NCBI RefSeq assembly: GCF_001264245.1
Contig: NZ_CP011339.1
Coordinates: forward strand, 1,302,001 to 1,366,000
Source: Microcystis panniformis FACHB-1757
GTDB taxonomy: Bacteria; Cyanobacteriota; Cyanobacteriia; Cyanobacteriales; Microcystaceae
DNA length: 64,000 nt
Direction of reading: 5' to 3'
Position 1 is the stretch's first letter, and the number at the start of each line of letters is the position of its first letter. The notes under the pieces are model-generated. The model ran no database searches and had not been told where the DNA came from. It saw nothing but the letters and a program-made list of their open reading frames with translations. Both the position numbers and the translations under genes were made by a program. Of the stretch, positions 51,931-62,500 are shown one piece after another.

Positions 51931-53565
51931 TTAGGTAATAACTGTGGGTTGTTCCCGTCCGGTAGATTGACGAATTTGACCAATTTTTTCGGCTAAATCA
52001 ATTAAGGGTTGTAGGGCCTTTTGGGTGTCGATATCGTGTTTACTTGCGTCCGGTTCATAACTTTCTAGATAAACCCGGAGAGTTGCTCCTTTAGTTCCCG
52101 TACCCGATAGACGATAAATAATCCGAGAACCATCGGTAAAACCAATGCGAATACCTTGATTTTTACTCACACTACCATCCACGGGATCCGTATAGCTAAA
52201 ATCATCGGCATATTCCACTTCATAGTTACCAAATTGTTTACCCTTAAGGTCTAAAACCAGCTTCTGGAGACGTGCCATCATCTCTTTTGCCGGTTCTAAG
52301 GCGACTTCTTCATAGTCATGACGAGAATAGAAATTACGACCAAATTCTTGCCAATGACTGCGAACAATTTCCTCTACAGATTCCCCTTTAAATGCCAAAA
52401 TATTTAACCAGAAAAGAACCGCCCATAAACCATCTTTTTCGCGAATATGATTGGAACCCGTGCCGAAACTTTCCTCCCCGCAAAGGGTTGCTTTCCCCGC
52501 ATCTAACAAATTACCGAAGAATTTCCAACCGGTGGGAGTTTCATAACAGTCAATTCCCAGTTTAGCCGCTACTCGATCGGCCGCCGCACTGGTGGGCATC
52601 GATCGCGCCACTCCCGTGATACCATTTTGATAGCCCGGTACTAGATGAGCGTTGGCTGTTAGTACAGCTAAACTATCACTGGGGGTGACAAAAAAATTCC
52701 GACCGAGGATCATATTGCGATCGCCATCGCCATCGGAAGCAGCCCCAAAATCCGGAGCCTCTTGACCAAAGAGAATTTCTACCAGATCATGGGCATAGAC
52801 TAGGTTAGGGTCGGGATGACCACCACCAAAATCCTCTAGGGGAATACCATTTAATACTGTACCTTTGGGCGCGCCTAAACGCTGTTCAAATATGGCATAA
52901 GCGTAGGGACCTGTCACCGCATGGAGAGAATCCATGCACATTTTAAACTTACCAGAAGTGAGTAGGGTCTGAATGCGATCGAAATCAAAAATCTTTTCCA
53001 TCATTTTGACGTAGGGAGTAACCGCATCGATCACTTCCACATCCATAGTTCCCAGTTTAAAGGAACCGGGGCGATCGAGGTTAATATCGGCCCCTGAGAG
53101 GATGTTATAACTGCTAATCACCTTAGTCTCGGCATAAATTGCATCGGTGATATTTTCCGGTGCCGGTCCGCCGTTAGTAATATTGTACTTAATGCCAAAA
53201 TCCCCCTCTGGACCGCCGGGGTTATGACTAGCGGAGAGAACAATACCGCCAAAAGCGTTATTTTCGCGAATTAAGCCAGAAATAGCCGGAGTGGAGACAA
53301 TACCATCGGTTCCCACGAGTATTCTACCGATACCGTTAGCGGCGGCGATTTTCAGGATAGTTTGAATAGCTTGACGGTTATAATAACGACCATCTCCACC
53401 GACAACTAGGGTTTGACCCTCGATACCGTCTAAAGTATTGAAGATAGCTTGAATAAAATTTTCCAGATAATGGGGTTGTTGAAAAACGGGAACGGATTTT
53501 CGCAGTCCGGAAGTCCCCGGTTTTTGGTCACTAAAGGGTTTTGTGGCAACGGTTTCAATCGTCAT
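51931..53565 (-). CDS. pgm: phosphoglucomutase
   Basis: A 544-residue alpha-D-phosphohexomutase. The phosphoserine loop is LSASHNPGGPEGDFGIKYN near residue 111, the metal loop DGDGDRNM near 280, the sugar loop CGEESFGTGSNH near 373 and the phosphate-binding RLSGTGTKGATLRVY near the end. It interconverts glucose 1- and 6-phosphate for glycogen and sucrose metabolism. Length fits the long, glucose-specific form. Convergent with the TerB-like gene. Confidence 0.95.
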   Translation of the reverse strand: MTIETVATKPFSDQKPGTSGLRKSVPVFQQPHYLENFIQAIFNTLDGIEGQTLVVGGDGRYYNRQAIQTILKIAAANGIGRILVGTDGIVSTPAISGLIRENNAFGGIVLSASHNPGGPEGDFGIKYNITNGGPAPENITDAIYAETKVISSYNILSGADINLDRPGSFKLGTMDVEVIDAVTPYVKMMEKIFDFDRIQTLLTSGKFKMCMDSLHAVTGPYAYAIFEQRLGAPKGTVLNGIPLEDFGGGHPDPNLVYAHDLVEILFGQEAPDFGAASDGDGDRNMILGRNFFVTPSDSLAVLTANAHLVPGYQNGITGVARSMPTSAAADRVAAKLGIDCYETPTGWKFFGNLLDAGKATLCGEESFGTGSNHIREKDGLWAVLFWLNILAFKGESVEEIVRSHWQEFGRNFYSRHDYEEVALEPAKEMMARLQKLVLDLKGKQFGNYEVEYADDFSYTDPVDGSVSKNQGIRIGFTDGSRIIYRLSGTGTKGATLRVYLESYEPDASKHDIDTQKALQPLIDLAEKIGQIRQSTGREQPTVIT

Positions 53566-54199
53566 AGTCTTTTCTTGATGGGCTGACGCAATTGTAAACT
53601 TAAGTATATAGCAGTAGGTTGACAGCCAAGAAATCGGGGAAGAAAGACAACAGTTGGGGAGTCCCCTGTCATACTAAATCCTGTTTAAAAAGTCTAGGAG
53701 AGTGGGGAGATGGGGGAGATAGGGAAGTGGGGAGAAGGGAAAACAAATAAAAATAGTCTCCTGACTCCTGAATACTGACTTGAAAATAGAAGCTGAAATA
53801 ACGCCAATTCGTCGATCATACTAAATCCTTTGAGTATAAGCTACATATCAGGAGAGGTACTCCTGCAAGGGGAGTGACTCTTAAATTATTACAGATGTAT
53901 CAGCAGCCGCGTGTAAGCATCCCACCGAAAAACTAATGCGCCGGGGGTTTGGGGGCGGCGCCACGCCCCCAACGGGGGGTTTGGGGGGTAGAACCCCCAA
54001 AAGCTTGGATTGAGAGATCAAGTGGGAAGTAATACTAAATCCCTTAAGTATAGGCTACATATCAGGAGATGCAATAGGCAATAGGCAAAACGGAGAATAA
54101 ATAATCAGTTTTTAATAACTGGATTTAGTCTTAGCCGATAAATGAACCAGATTTGGGGGTATAAACCCCCAATAATCGCCAATTTTAGCTGTGAATGGC
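53566..54199. other. 634-bp repeat-rich gap between pgm and putA
   Basis: It holds three occurrences of ATACTAAATCC; two of them continue as AAGTATA.GCTACATATCAGG (53817-53858 and 54032-54073). A GC-rich patch (53938-54006) can fold through GGGGGCG...CGCCCCC and GGGGGGT...ACCCCC. The last 55 bp before the putA end repeat 43917-43972 in inverse. No gene was seen. A 111-codon reverse frame over the putA end is a shadow. Confidence 0.6.
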
Positions 54200-57169
54200 T
54201 TAATCGGCCCCTTCAATCGGTGCAAATCCCTGACGTTGAATATTCTCGCTGATGTGACGAGGTTCGAGGAATTGCAGCAGATAATCGGGCCCCCCTGCTT
54301 TGGAACCCACCCCCGACATCTTGAAACCCCCGAAGGGTTGACGGGAGACAATCGCACCGGTGATTCCCCGGTTAATATAGAGGTTTCCCACTTCAAATTC
54401 CTGCATAGCTCGGTTAATATGGGCAGGAGTGCGGGAATATAAGCCACCGGTTAAAGCATAGTCGGTTCCGTTAGCTACAGCTAAAGCTTGCTCAAAATTG
54501 CTCACTTTGATAATCGCCACCACTGGACCAAAAATCTCCTCCATCGCTATTACCGCATCGGGGGGAACATTTTTAAAGACGGTGGGACTAACGAAGTAAC
54601 CAACTTCTGGAATCGGCATTTCTAGGGCTAATTCTGCCTCTTTTTTGCCAGTTTCGATATATTCCCGAATTCTTGCTTGAGCTTTCTCGTCGATAACCGG
54701 TCCTACTTCCGTACTCGGTAAATCCGTCGGCCCGATATTGAGGGACCCGGTAGCCTCGACAAAGCGATCAACAAAGCTATCATAGACGCTTTCCAGAACG
54801 ATTATCCGCGAACAGGCCGAACATTTCTGGCCGGTGTAGCCAAAAGCGGACTTAACCGCACCGACAACGGCCTGATCTAAATCGGCACTCTCATCGACAA
54901 TTAGGGCATTTTTGCCGCCCATTTCGGCGATAACTCGTTTTAGGTGTTTTTGACCCTTTTGCACGATCGAGGCATCTGTATAGATGCGACAGCCCACTTC
55001 TCGTGAACCGGTGAAGGCGATTAGGTGAACATCGGGATGGCTAACTAAATGCGCCCCCACCTGGGAACCTTTACCCGGGATATATTGGAAGACTCCGGCA
55101 GGAATACCCGCTTCTAGGAGAATCTCGGCAAATTTCGCCGTAATCACCGAGGAAGTCTCGGCCGGTTTCAATAGCGTGCAGTTACCTGCTACTAAAGCTG
55201 CTACTGTCATCCCCACTGCGATCGCTAGGGGGAAATTCCAGGGAGAAATCACTAAAGCAATACCCCGGGGTTGGTAGGAATAACGATTATTCTCACCTGC
55301 TACGTCGAAATTATGCCCTAAATCCAGTCTTTCCATCTCGGAAGCGTAATAACGGCAAAAATCGATCGCTTCTGACACTTCCGGATCCGCCTGTTGGATA
55401 ACTTTGCCCACTTCCAAACAAATCCAGGCCGATAACTCGTGTCGTCGCGCTTCCATCAAATCTGCCGCTTTTCGCAGTATTTCGGCTCTTTTTGCCACTG
55501 GAGTGCGTTTCCAAGCGGGAAAAGCCTGTTTTGCCGCTATTATCGCTTTTTCTGCCTGTTCCACCTCAATTAAGCCCACTTTCCCCACTATTTCCTGCGG
55601 GTTACAGGGATTAACAGAATTAATTTGAACATTGGTGGCGACGTATTCGCCGTTAATTAGGGGCAAATAGGTCTTACCGAGGGAATTTTTGACAAAAGTA
55701 AGAGCTTGACTCGCTTTATTTCGTAATTGCTCGTTGGCATAATCTGTATCGGGGGCATTAGGAAAACCGAGGATAATCGGGTTATCATTGCCTAAAACCC
55801 GGGGGGCTGCGATTAAATCTTCCACGGGACGATCCTCCAAATTTTGCCGTAGGAAGGAACTATTAGCGGTATTTTCTAATAAACGGCGGATTAGGTAGGC
55901 CATACCGGGTAAGAGTTGTCCGTAGGGGGAATAAACCCGCACCCGATGACCTCGCTTCACTAAAGCTTTGGCTAATTGGTCGCCCATGCCGTACAATACC
56001 TGCATTTCAAAGCGACGACGGGGAATTTCTAAACTTTCTGCGATCGCACAGGCCAAGGCTTGCGATCGCACGTTATGACTACCGATGGCGGCGTATAAAT
56101 ATTGATGATTTTCCAATAATAACCGCGTCATCCGCTCATAATTGGCATCGGTGGCTGATTTTTCGTTATATACCGGCTGTGGCCAGTGATTTTGCCTAGA
56201 TTTAATCGTTTCCTGATCCCAGTAAGCACCTTTGACTAGCCGGACAGTCAGGGGATAACCGCGCTTTTTGGCCCAATTAATTAAATCTTGTAAATCTTGA
56301 GCAGAATCTCTTAAATATGCCTGTAGGGTGATGCCAATATCGGTACGACTGCGAAATTCTTCTTCTAGGAGTAATTCTTTCAGGATAGCCAGGGTGAGGT
56401 TTTTATAAACGTACTGTTCCATATCAAAATGGACTGCTACCCCTAACTCCTGAGCGCGTCGCAATAGTAGGCGAATGCGATCGCAAACTTTCTCCTTACT
56501 GCCAATGGGATCCATGGGATCAAACTGAGAATAAAAGGCAGTTAGCTTGACAGAAACCTGCACTTGTGGTAGTAAGTCGCCGTCCGCTTCATCAATTTGG
56601 CTAACTTTATTCCATTTGGTCGCTTCTTGAGCCAAATGGGTCATTAAATCCAGATAACTTTGTAGATAAACTTGGGTTTCCGCTTCAGTAATTACCGCTT
56701 CACCGAGGAGATCTATGGTAAAAGCCATTTTTTCCTTGCGCAGACGGGTGACAGTGCGAGTAATTTGCCCTAGGTCTTCCCCGGCGATATACTTACGAGC
56801 TAAAGTTTCTACGGATTTACTGATCACACTGGCGGCCGTTTGAGCCGGTAGGGAGTTAGGATCACTAAAGTTGAGGATACTTTTCAGCGCACTGGGCAGT
56901 TCTACGGAAGCATCACCGAGGTATTGTTGGAGATGATTAGCGATCTCGGCATTACTGCGTAAAGCGGGTAAACAGTCAATAAAACGGAATAATTGTACTC
57001 GTAAATTGGGGTTAGACATGGCCCAATCGAGTAATTTATCATCCCAACGCATTTGATCCTGTAAAGCAGACCAAAGACCTTTTTTTTCGCGAGTTTCGGC
57101 TAAAAGTTGTCTAGCGATCTCTTGGGTTTTGGTTTCGTAGTTTTGAGTTGAGTCGATTTGGATAACCAC
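54200..57169 (-). CDS. putA: bifunctional proline dehydrogenase / pyrroline-5-carboxylate dehydrogenase
   Basis: A 989-residue fusion that converts proline to glutamate. The N-terminal PRODH barrel (about 60-430) has QVSVKLTAFYSQFDP, VHFDMEQY, VRLVKGAYWDQE and QVLYGMGDQLA. The P5C dehydrogenase part (about 500-980) has SPWNFPLAIAVG, FTGSREVGCRIY, catalytic Glu in VIAEMGGKNA and catalytic Cys in YTGQKCSACSR. There is no N-terminal ribbon-helix-helix domain, so this is the non-regulatory type B form. A repeat-filled 500-bp gap separates it from ndhH. Confidence 0.95.
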   Translation of the reverse strand: MVIQIDSTQNYETKTQEIARQLLAETREKKGLWSALQDQMRWDDKLLDWAMSNPNLRVQLFRFIDCLPALRSNAEIANHLQQYLGDASVELPSALKSILNFSDPNSLPAQTAASVISKSVETLARKYIAGEDLGQITRTVTRLRKEKMAFTIDLLGEAVITEAETQVYLQSYLDLMTHLAQEATKWNKVSQIDEADGDLLPQVQVSVKLTAFYSQFDPMDPIGSKEKVCDRIRLLLRRAQELGVAVHFDMEQYVYKNLTLAILKELLLEEEFRSRTDIGITLQAYLRDSAQDLQDLINWAKKRGYPLTVRLVKGAYWDQETIKSRQNHWPQPVYNEKSATDANYERMTRLLLENHQYLYAAIGSHNVRSQALACAIAESLEIPRRRFEMQVLYGMGDQLAKALVKRGHRVRVYSPYGQLLPGMAYLIRRLLENTANSSFLRQNLEDRPVEDLIAAPRVLGNDNPIILGFPNAPDTDYANEQLRNKASQALTFVKNSLGKTYLPLINGEYVATNVQINSVNPCNPQEIVGKVGLIEVEQAEKAIIAAKQAFPAWKRTPVAKRAEILRKAADLMEARRHELSAWICLEVGKVIQQADPEVSEAIDFCRYYASEMERLDLGHNFDVAGENNRYSYQPRGIALVISPWNFPLAIAVGMTVAALVAGNCTLLKPAETSSVITAKFAEILLEAGIPAGVFQYIPGKGSQVGAHLVSHPDVHLIAFTGSREVGCRIYTDASIVQKGQKHLKRVIAEMGGKNALIVDESADLDQAVVGAVKSAFGYTGQKCSACSRIIVLESVYDSFVDRFVEATGSLNIGPTDLPSTEVGPVIDEKAQARIREYIETGKKEAELALEMPIPEVGYFVSPTVFKNVPPDAVIAMEEIFGPVVAIIKVSNFEQALAVANGTDYALTGGLYSRTPAHINRAMQEFEVGNLYINRGITGAIVSRQPFGGFKMSGVGSKAGGPDYLLQFLEPRHISENIQRQGFAPIEGAD

Positions 57170-57671
57170 GGCGATTCAAGTAAAAAAATTATCAAGGGGA
57201 TTCAGCTTTCAGCAAGCTAAGGTCAGCCTTCAGGCTAAAATTCAGTTTTTGAGCTTTTTTAGCTGATTGCCGCTCTTAATAGCTCTTTTCTCTGGTTTAT
57301 ATTCTTACCGAAGGACTAATCAAAGCTAATAGCCGATCACTTTTGCTGAACACTCTATTGTACTCGATCGAGCGGGGAAGTGGGGAGGTGGGGTGTGGGG
57401 TGTGGGGTGTGGGGTGTAGGGTGTGGGGTGTAGGGTGTGGGGTGTAGGGTGTGGGGTGTAGGGTGTGGGGTGTAGGGTGTGGGGTAGTGGGGTAGTGGGG
57501 TAGTGGGGTAGTGGGGTAGTGGGGTAGTGGGGAGAATAAATAAAAATAATCTCCTGACTACTGATTACTGATTACTGATTACTGATTACTGATACCCGAT
57601 AGTCCTTGTGTATTGTCGAAGCGTTTACTTATAATAACTTTAAAAAGATTTTCGGGATCATCGGTAGCCCT
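57170..57671. other. 502-bp divergent gap with G-rich and heptamer repeats
   Basis: From 57373 to 57533 it consists of GGTGTGGG, GGTGTAGG and GGTAGTGG units (strand-asymmetric, G-rich), and from 57556 to 57592 of TGATTAC heptamers. Promoters for putA and ndhH must lie in the flanking single-copy parts. No gene was seen. Confidence 0.7.
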
Positions 57672-58856
57672 ATGGCAAAAATTGAAACGAGAACAGAACC
57701 CATGGTTTTAAACATGGGACCTCATCACCCGTCGATGCACGGTGTTTTGCGCTTAATCGTCACCCTCGACGGGGAAGACGTGATTGACTGTGAACCCGTG
57801 ATCGGTTATCTTCATCGGGGCATGGAAAAAATTGCCGAAAATCGCACTAATGTCATGTACGTTCCCTACGTTAGTCGTTGGGATTACGCCGCAGGGATGT
57901 TTAATGAGGCGATTACGGTCAATGCTCCCGAAAAATTAGCCGATATCGCCGTTCCCAAACGAGCGCAATATATCCGGGTGATTATGTTGGAACTCAACCG
58001 CATCGCTAACCATTTACTCTGGTTAGGCCCCTTTATGGCGGATGTAGGCGCACAAACTCCCTTTTTCTACATTTTCCGGGAACGGGAGATGATTTATGAC
58101 CTCTGGGAAGCTGCCACGGGAATGCGGTTAATTAATAATAATTATTTCCGCATTGGTGGCGTGGCGGTGGATTTACCCTACGGATGGGTGGATAAGTGCG
58201 TGGATTTCTGTGACTATTTTGAACCGAAAGTGGACGAATACGAGAAATTAATCACTAATAACCCGATTTTCCGCCGTCGTATTGAAGGGATAGGCTGCAT
58301 TACCAGAGACGAAGCGATTAACTGGGGTTTATCCGGTCCGATGTTACGCGCTTCCGGGGTGAAATGGGATTTAAGAAAAGTTGACCATTACGAGTGTTAC
58401 GACGATTTTGACTGGGAAGTGCATTGGGAAACCGCCGGCGATTGTTTTGCTCGTTATTTGGTGCGGATTCGGGAAATGCGCGAATCGGTGAAGATTATCC
58501 GGCAAGCACTGAAAGGTTTACCCGGTGGTCCCTACGAAAATCTGGAAGCAAAACGGATGGCAGAAGGGAAAAAATCAGCTTGGAATGATTTTGACTATCA
58601 ATATATCGCCAAAAAAGTCGCCCCCACTTTTAAGATTCCTAAAGGTGAACATTATGTGCGCTTGGAAAGTGGTAAAGGGGAATTAGGTATCTTTATCGTC
58701 GGTAATGATGATGTTTTCCCTTGGCGTTGGAAAATTCGGGCCGCCGATTTTAATAATCTTCAAATTCTGCCCCATATCCTCAAAGGGGTAAAAGTTGCCG
58801 ATATTATGGCGATTTTAGGCAGTATTGATATTATTATGGGGTCAGTTGATCGCTAA
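57672..58856 (+). CDS. ndhH: NAD(P)H-quinone oxidoreductase subunit H
   Basis: The start is set at ATG 57672 (MAKIETRTEPMVLNMGPHHP), since the 22 preceding codons of the open frame have no family similarity; 394 residues result, the usual length. The 49-kDa subunit family signature LNMGPHHPSMHGVLRL is near the N-terminus, and VIGYLHRGMEKIAENR follows. It forms part of the quinone-binding peripheral arm. The Cys ligands of the related hydrogenases are absent, as in all NdhH. It is a single gene here, as usual in cyanobacteria. Confidence 0.96.
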   Translation: MAKIETRTEPMVLNMGPHHPSMHGVLRLIVTLDGEDVIDCEPVIGYLHRGMEKIAENRTNVMYVPYVSRWDYAAGMFNEAITVNAPEKLADIAVPKRAQYIRVIMLELNRIANHLLWLGPFMADVGAQTPFFYIFREREMIYDLWEAATGMRLINNNYFRIGGVAVDLPYGWVDKCVDFCDYFEPKVDEYEKLITNNPIFRRRIEGIGCITRDEAINWGLSGPMLRASGVKWDLRKVDHYECYDDFDWEVHWETAGDCFARYLVRIREMRESVKIIRQALKGLPGGPYENLEAKRMAEGKKSAWNDFDYQYIAKKVAPTFKIPKGEHYVRLESGKGELGIFIVGNDDVFPWRWKIRAADFNNLQILPHILKGVKVADIMAILGSIDIIMGSVDR

Positions 58857-59503
58857 ATCTCTTTCAGGGTGGGTTATCTTATTAACTCACCCTCGTTTTG
58901 GCCCAGTTTTATGTAATACTTTACAATACTAAAAAATCAACAAAACCCTTAGGGAGCGTCTCAGAAAAAATTGAAAAGAGGCTACTGGGTACATTTTTCG
59001 CTTGAAAATGTCTGTACCGTTGACTGTATCTGGAGTAGAGCGATTCCGTAGAGTTGGCTGTATAGCGATCGCTAACCAGATTGTAACAGATAGTGTCATT
59101 AATCTCTAGAGTAAGCGATTCCCTCTGTAGCCATGTTTTTGCTGGTTTTCTGCCCCGAAACAAGCTATAATGGTCGAAGGGTCAAATTTGAAAACTTTTA
59201 CCTCAAACCCTATCTGCGTAAGGACTTCAGAAGTTTGCATCCAGTAGTATATTTGTATTACATAGCTTTAACTCAGGCTCTGTAAGACTTTTAGCCATAG
59301 CCAGTATGTTTATACGGGGGAAGTCCAGTTATCCATGACTACAATGCACAGCAAAGCAAAGGATTAAGCCCCCATCGCTACTACCGAATCACCCCCCTCT
59401 TAGGCTTCGCAGAACAACAACAGGAAGCTTAGGCTTTGAAAGACCCCTAGTGGCAGTAGGAGAAGATTCTCCCACTGCCTGCAAACTTAAATGATCTCTC
59501 AAT
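58857..59503. other. 647-bp gap with IS fragments
   Basis: Apart from the IS1 fragment at 59331-59432, this region is not recognisable. It has GGGAGCGTCTCAG near 58951, similar to the ends of the 7601-7720 element. A reverse 80-codon frame (58921-59163) has no recognisable motif and is probably spurious. The last 60 bp contain a weak GGGAGAATCTTCTCCC-type hairpin that may end the protease transcript. Confidence 0.45.
59331..59432 (+). pseudogene. IS1-family transposase C-terminal fragment
   Basis: Reads IHDYNAQQSKGLSPHRYYRI and then continues to TAG. It matches the end of the relic at 22110-22496 (IHDYNAQQSKGLSRHHYYRI). Nothing else of the element remains. Confidence 0.75.
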
Positions 59504-62500
59504 CTAGATCACTACCACTGGTGTAGCGGCAGCAATGTTGTAACCACTCAGTTGAATGATCGCATCACTAGCGGCTTGGAAACCAGCCACTCCATTATTG
59601 AGAGCGATAAAAGTACCACTTTGTCCTGTCACTTTAAAGGCCGCCGCCGTGTTAGCAGCAAATTTAGTGGCGGTTAAGACGGCTTGAATAGCGGCTTCGC
59701 TTAAATTCGAAGCTGTGTCTTTCGATGCGGTCAAAGTGATGGGCGCAATAGACCCAGGGGCATTAATGCGATCAAGACTAGCACCTGTGCCACTGTAGCC
59801 TTGAATAACATCAAAGCCACTGAGCAGCGACTCACCGAGGGAATTGTAGGTCAAAGTATCCAATCCAGTGCTTCCCGTCAGGGTATCTTTGCCAAGACCG
59901 CCTGTCAGGTTATCATTACCCGCTCCACCATCGAGGGTGTCATTACCCGCTCCACCGCTGAGGGTGTCATTACCTCCCACTCCAGCCAGGGCATCGGCAA
60001 AGCCTGTCCCGACCAAGTTGTCATTGCCCGAGTTACCATCATTATCAAGAATGGTGGCCGTAGCAGTGTCGGGTCCACTGATAGTGTAGCCGGCGGGGGC
60101 GGTAATTTTGGTGATGATCGTTTCACTGGGATCACTCAAGAGGTCATCTTTGGTGGGCAGAGTGATGGTAGCAGTGGGGGAACCTGCCAAAAAGGTGACG
60201 GTGTTAGGAGTAGTGCCTGTGTAGTCCACACCTGGAGTGGCTGTACCAGCCAGGGTGTAGTTGACGGTTAAGGCACTGGAGAGGTCGCCAGTGCGGGTGA
60301 GGGTAAAGACACTGCTCACGGAACCGGCTTCCTTACCATCGGTGGTTTTGGCGATCGAGATTGATTTTGTCGGTGCTGCCGTGCCAATCGTCAGTGACCA
60401 ACCACCGGCAATTGAACCAACATCAACGAATTGAAAATCATCAAAGGCGTACAAACTCCAGGTGCCATTGCCACTGGTATTGTTGAAAACAGATAAGTCT
60501 GCGTTATAAGGACCACCAGGGGCTGGGGAATCAAACAAGTCACCATCACCACCATCAATGTCGTTAGGTTTATAAGAACCACTTGTACCCACATTGGAGT
60601 CATCAATCAGTGTTGTCGCGCTAGTGTCAAAAGTTAAGTTGACCCCACTAACTGATAAAGCTTCTCCAATGTCAGACATTAGGATTGATTTGGCTCCAGT
60701 AGGTCCGACTAAAAGGAGATCTACATCTCCGATCCATGTATGACTAACATCATTAATGGTAACTTTTAAGTTATTAATGTTGCCACTCAACCCAGATACG
60801 CTGATGGTAGAAGGATAAGGATTTGTTCCTCCACTAGATTCATCGTCAATTGAAATCGGGTTGGGGTTACTGAAGATATTGCCACCACCACCATCATTAT
60901 CCACAATCGTCGCCGTGGCGGTGTCGGAACCACTGATAGTGTAGCCCGTGGGAGCAGTAATTTTTGTGATGATCGTTTCACTGGGATCTACCACACTATC
61001 ATCTATGGTGGGCAGAGTGATGGTAGCAGTGGGGGAAAGTGCCGCAAAGGTGACGGTGTTAGGAGTAGTGCCTGTATAGTCAACACCTGGAGTCGCTGTC
61101 CCCGCTAGGGTGTAGTTGACGGTTAAGGCACTGGAGAGGTCGCCAGTGCGGGTGAGGGTAAAGACACTGCTCACGGAACCGGCTTCCTTACCATCGGTGG
61201 TTTTGGCGATCGAGATTGTTTTCGTCGATCCGCCCCCCGTACCAATATTCAGTGACCAACCACCGGCAATAGTTCCCGAGTCCCCTCCCGCGTCATCCAC
61301 AACGTAGAGGCTCCAGGTTCCATTGGGGTTGATGCCGTTAAAGACCGAGAAGTCCGTACCGTAGGGGCCACCGGGAGCGGGCGCGTTAAAGAAATCACCG
61401 GTTTCAAAGTCTGTGGCCTTATAACTGCCACTGGTAATTAGCCCTGAATCAGGCAAGGAGGAGGTGGCCGTCGGATCAAAGGTGAGAGTGACATTATTGA
61501 CACCACTTGAGCCACCCACATCGGACATTAATAAGGCTTTGGTTCCCGTCGGACCGACCAGTAATACATCAATATCATCGGGCCAAGTATGGCTCAGGTT
61601 TGTCAGCGTTACTTTCAGGCTATTAATATTACCGCTCAAGCCTGAAACATTAATAGTGGAAGGATAGGGGGTACTGGAACCACTATCAGGAATAGTAATC
61701 GGGTTGGGGTTACTAAAAATCGGTAGGGTTTCTTCGGAAATAATCGTTCCTGTGGCTGTTCCTGGTGAACCGCCAATATAACCGGTTCCACTATTAACCG
61801 TGAGAGCCACTGTTTCGTTAGCGATTTCGGCAATAGTGTCAGCAATCGGATCAACCACGACCGTTGCCGTTGTCGCACCAGCAGCAAAATTGACGGTTCC
61901 CAATTTCGTCGTCGGGTTGAAGGTGACACCACTACCTGTTAATACGTTGTAATCGGCTGGGTCACTTCCCACTGGGGCGGCGTTGGCTATGCCACTCGCC
62001 CCGAAGTTAACGGTCAGGGGAGAACTCAGGTTTAAGTTAGTGCGAGTAAAGGTGTAAACTAAGTTAGTCGTCCCGTCTTCCTGCACACTGGCCGGGCTGA
62101 CACTGACGGTTACGGAAGGTAAGTTAGCCCCCGCCAAGGCGTTAAACACATTGAGCCGCTTACCAGAAACCGTTTTCCCGGCAAGGGATGCCAGGGGGTC
62201 GCCCGTGTTCATTAAGGCGTTTTTCACCTGTTGGGCTGTCCAGGTAGGATTTTGTGACCACAACAAAGCCGCCGCCCCTGCCACATGGGGACTGGCCATG
62301 GATGTCCCTGAAAGGGTCGCGTATCCACCACCAGGAGCTAGACTGTAAATGTCTGAACCAGGCGCACCCAAATCTACGCTGGTTAAGCCATAGTTAGAAA
62401 AAGAAGAGAGAGCATCGGTGCGGGTGGTGGAAGCAACACTAACAATGTTGTCAAGGTTGTAGGCAGCGGGATACATGGGATTGATATCTGCGTTAGCCGA

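Noticed and set aside
58921..59163. 80-codon reverse frame after ndhH
   Set aside because: No recognisable motif, no ribosome binding site, biased composition; kept as intergenic.
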